From Calliopsis andreniformis (Eukaryota > Arthropoda > Insecta > Hymenoptera > Andrenidae): 64,000 bases of DNA. The notes under the pieces are model-generated. The model saw only the letters and a program-made list of their open reading frames with translations. It was not told the DNA's origin and did not search any database. Numbering within the stretch: the first letter of the stretch is position 1; each line of letters opens with the position of its first letter. The stretch covers positions 6,386,001 through 6,450,000 of the forward strand of contig NW_027480423.1 in the NCBI RefSeq assembly GCF_051401765.1. Direction: 5' to 3'. This document shows positions 62,388 to 64,000 of this stretch, in pieces. A program made the position numbers and the translations under genes.

Positions 62388-64000
62388 AAGGTTGCTCGGA
62401 AAGTAGAAATGACCATAAGTTTCATACTGGTTGCAATTATTCGTTTTATACGATGGAAAAGCTGTTGTATTTATATCGTGTTTTATGCTTCTGGCGTTGA
62501 CTTCTTAGGCCGTAGCTATTCGGTCTGGTGGAGCAACGCCCTGGAGTGAAACCTAGGTTGCCCGGAACGTAGAATTGGCCATCACTTTCAAACTGGTTGC
62601 AATTATTCCAGATATATGATGGAAACACTGTTGTATTTTTTTTGCATTTTATGGTTCGGGCGTTGACTTCTAAGGCCCTAACTATTCAATTTGTTGGAGC
62701 AACGCCCTAGGGTAAAGCCTAGGTTGCTCGGAAAGTATAAATGACCATAAGTTTCATACTGGTTGCAATTATTCGTTTTATACGATGGAAGAACTGTTGT
62801 ATTTATATTGTATTTTATGCTTCTGGCGTTGACTTCTAAGGACCTAGCTGTTCGATCTAGTGGAGCAACGCCCTAGAGTGAAGCCTAGGTTGCCGGGAAG
62901 GAGAAATGACCATCACGTTCAAACTGGTTGCAATTAATCCTTTTACACGATGGAAAAGCTGTTGTATTTATATCGTATTTTATGCTTCTGGCGTTTACTT
63001 CTAAGGACCTAACTATTCGATCTGGTGGAGCAACGCCCTAGAGAGAAGCCTAGGTTGCCCGGAACGTAGAAATGACCATAAGTTTCATACTGGCTGCAAT
63101 TTTTCGTTTTATACGATGGAAAAACTGTTGTATTTATATCGTGTTTTATGCTTCTGGCGTTGACTTCTTAGGCCGTAGCTATTCGGTCTGGTGGAGCAAC
63201 TCCCTAGAGTGAAGCCTAGGTTGCCCGGAACGTAGAATTGGCCATCACTTTCAAACTGGTTGCAATTATTCCTGATATATGATGGAAACACTGTTGTATT
63301 TTTTTTGCATTTTATGGTTCGGGCGTTGACTTCTAAGGCCTTAACTATTCAATCTGTTGGAGCAATGCCCTAGGGTGAAGCCTAGGTTGCTCGGAAAGTA
63401 GAAATGACCATAAGTTTCATACTGGTTGCAATTATTCGTTTTATACGATGGAAAAACTGTTGTATTTATATTGTATTTTATGCTTCTAGCGTTGACTTCT
63501 AAGGCACTATCTATTCGATCTGGTGGAGCAACGCCCTAGAGTGAAGCCTAGGTTGCCCGGAACGTAGAATTGGACATCACTTTCAAACTGGTCGCAATTA
63601 TTCCTGTTATATGATTGAAACACTGTTGTATTTTTTTTGCATTTTATGGTTTGGGCTTAGACTTCTAAGGCCCTAACTATTCAATCTGTTGGAGCAACGC
63701 CCTAGGGTGATGCCTAGGTTGCTCGGAAAGTAGAAATGACCATAAGTTTCATACTGCTTGCAATTATTCGTTTTATACGTTGGAAAAGCTGTTGTATTTA
63801 TATTGTATTTTATGCTTCTGGCGTTGACTTCTAAGGCACTAACTATTCGATCTGGTGGAGCAACGCCCTAGAGTGAAGCCTAGGTTGCGCGGGACGTAGA
63901 AATGACCATAAGTTTCATACTGGTTGCAATTATTCGTTTTACACGATGAAAACACTGTTGTATTTTTATTGCATTTTTTGCTTCGGGCGTTGACTTCTAA

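Larger units (their letters stand above)
1..64000 (+). repeat. 166-bp satellite array, head to tail, whole window
   Basis: About 385 copies of a monomer of about 166 bp fill the window in one orientation. Every copy keeps landmarks in the same order: GAAATGACCAT, CTGGTTGCAATTATTCG, TTTTATACGATGGAAAAACT, TTGTATTTTATGCTTCTGG, GGCGTTGACTTCTAAGGCCC, GATCTGGTGGAGCAACGCCC, GAAGCCTAGGTTGCCCGG. By hand count a consensus is 41% G+C: the first 80 bp are about 28% and the remainder about 53%. The landmark GAAATGACC at 156 and its counterpart at 63,899 are 63,743 bp apart, which is 384 x 166 minus 1. No inversion, transposon or unique insert was seen. Length and HOR structure suggest a centromeric or pericentromeric satellite (inference). 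I do not recognise the named family or species. Confidence 0.97.
57901..64000 (+). repeat. Right-domain block D2, copy of D1, runs off the window
   Basis: Matches 46,946-51,100 at 10,955 bp and 51,101-52,713 at 11,287 bp. The two copies look nearly identical by eye. The block continues past the window end, so its true length is unknown. Confidence 0.88.

Noticed and set aside
45185..63291. Many minus-strand frames of 60-94 codons with similar translations (for example NNCNQFESDGQFYVPGNLGF)
   Set aside because: The similarity follows from the nucleotide repeat. The same frames recur at exactly the block offsets (10,955 and 11,287 bp) and shift with one-base indels.
1..64000. CRISPR array
   Set aside because: Repeats are contiguous 166-bp monomers with graded variation over their whole length; there are no short identical repeats separated by unique spacers and no cas genes.
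1..64000. tRNA- or SINE-derived repeat with Pol III A and B boxes
   Set aside because: GGTTGCAATTATTC and TAGCTATTCGATCTGG give only weak resemblance to the boxes, at wrong order or spacing, and no cloverleaf could be drawn.
1..64000. Transposon or LTR insertion within the array
   Set aside because: Landmarks of the monomer continue with 166-bp spacing throughout. No target-site duplication, terminal repeat or foreign segment longer than a few bases was found.
1..64000. Naming the species or a published satellite family
   Set aside because: Satellites of about 166 bp are known from unrelated plants and animals, and I could not match this sequence to one from memory. A search of the consensus against satellite databases would settle it.
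1..64000. TATA-like elements (TATAAAAC on the minus strand of each monomer) as promoters
   Set aside because: They are part of the AT-rich half of the monomer and no further promoter signals stand beside them. Satellite transcription is possible but not shown by the sequence.

Overview
The window is one uninterrupted tandem satellite DNA array from a eukaryotic chromosome. A monomer of about 166 bp is repeated head to tail, always in the same orientation, from base 1 to base 64,000 (about 385 monomers). I see no genes, RNA genes, transposons, CRISPR arrays, microsatellite blocks or unique sequence. Open reading frames of 60-133 codons occur in it, but they are by-products of the repeat: 166 is not a multiple of three, so the frame shifts at every monomer. 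The monomer has two parts by hand count of a consensus: an AT-rich half (about 28% G+C) and a GC-richer half (about 53%), 41% overall. It has seven CpGs, about as many as base composition predicts. Monomer length near 166 bp and layered higher-order repeats (HORs) are typical of centromeric or pericentromeric satellites. The species, and even plant versus animal, cannot be read from the sequence.

Layout. 1-4,770: irregular, fairly diverged monomers. 4,771-22,700: a 42-monomer HOR (6,972 bp) in two full copies and one rearranged partial copy, with a 10-monomer unit (1,660 bp) amplified inside. 22,701-31,674: diverged monomers with only short local duplications. 31,675-37,110: a mosaic of 2- to 21-monomer duplications. 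37,111-45,094: a near-identical tandem duplication, A-B-A'-spacer-B', with a 23-monomer step. 45,095-64,000: the most homogenised part, built largely from alternating monomer types (T and S, plus a third type U), in which a block of about 5.8-6.1 kb recurs at a distance of 10,955 bp (66 monomers).

The most interesting structure is a 17-bp motif in the AT-rich half, TTCGTTTTATACGATGG. It matches the spacing of the mammalian CENP-B box at 7 of 9 essential positions, and at 8 of 9 in a few monomers. In the right third, monomers that carry it (S) alternate with monomers in which the same site reads TTCCTGTTATATGATGG (T). This resembles the box-plus/box-minus alternation of primate alpha satellite. 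The whole array also keeps phase: only 1 bp of net drift over 384 monomers, so gain and loss have occurred in whole-monomer steps. All block borders and counts here were made by eye and should be re-derived by alignment.
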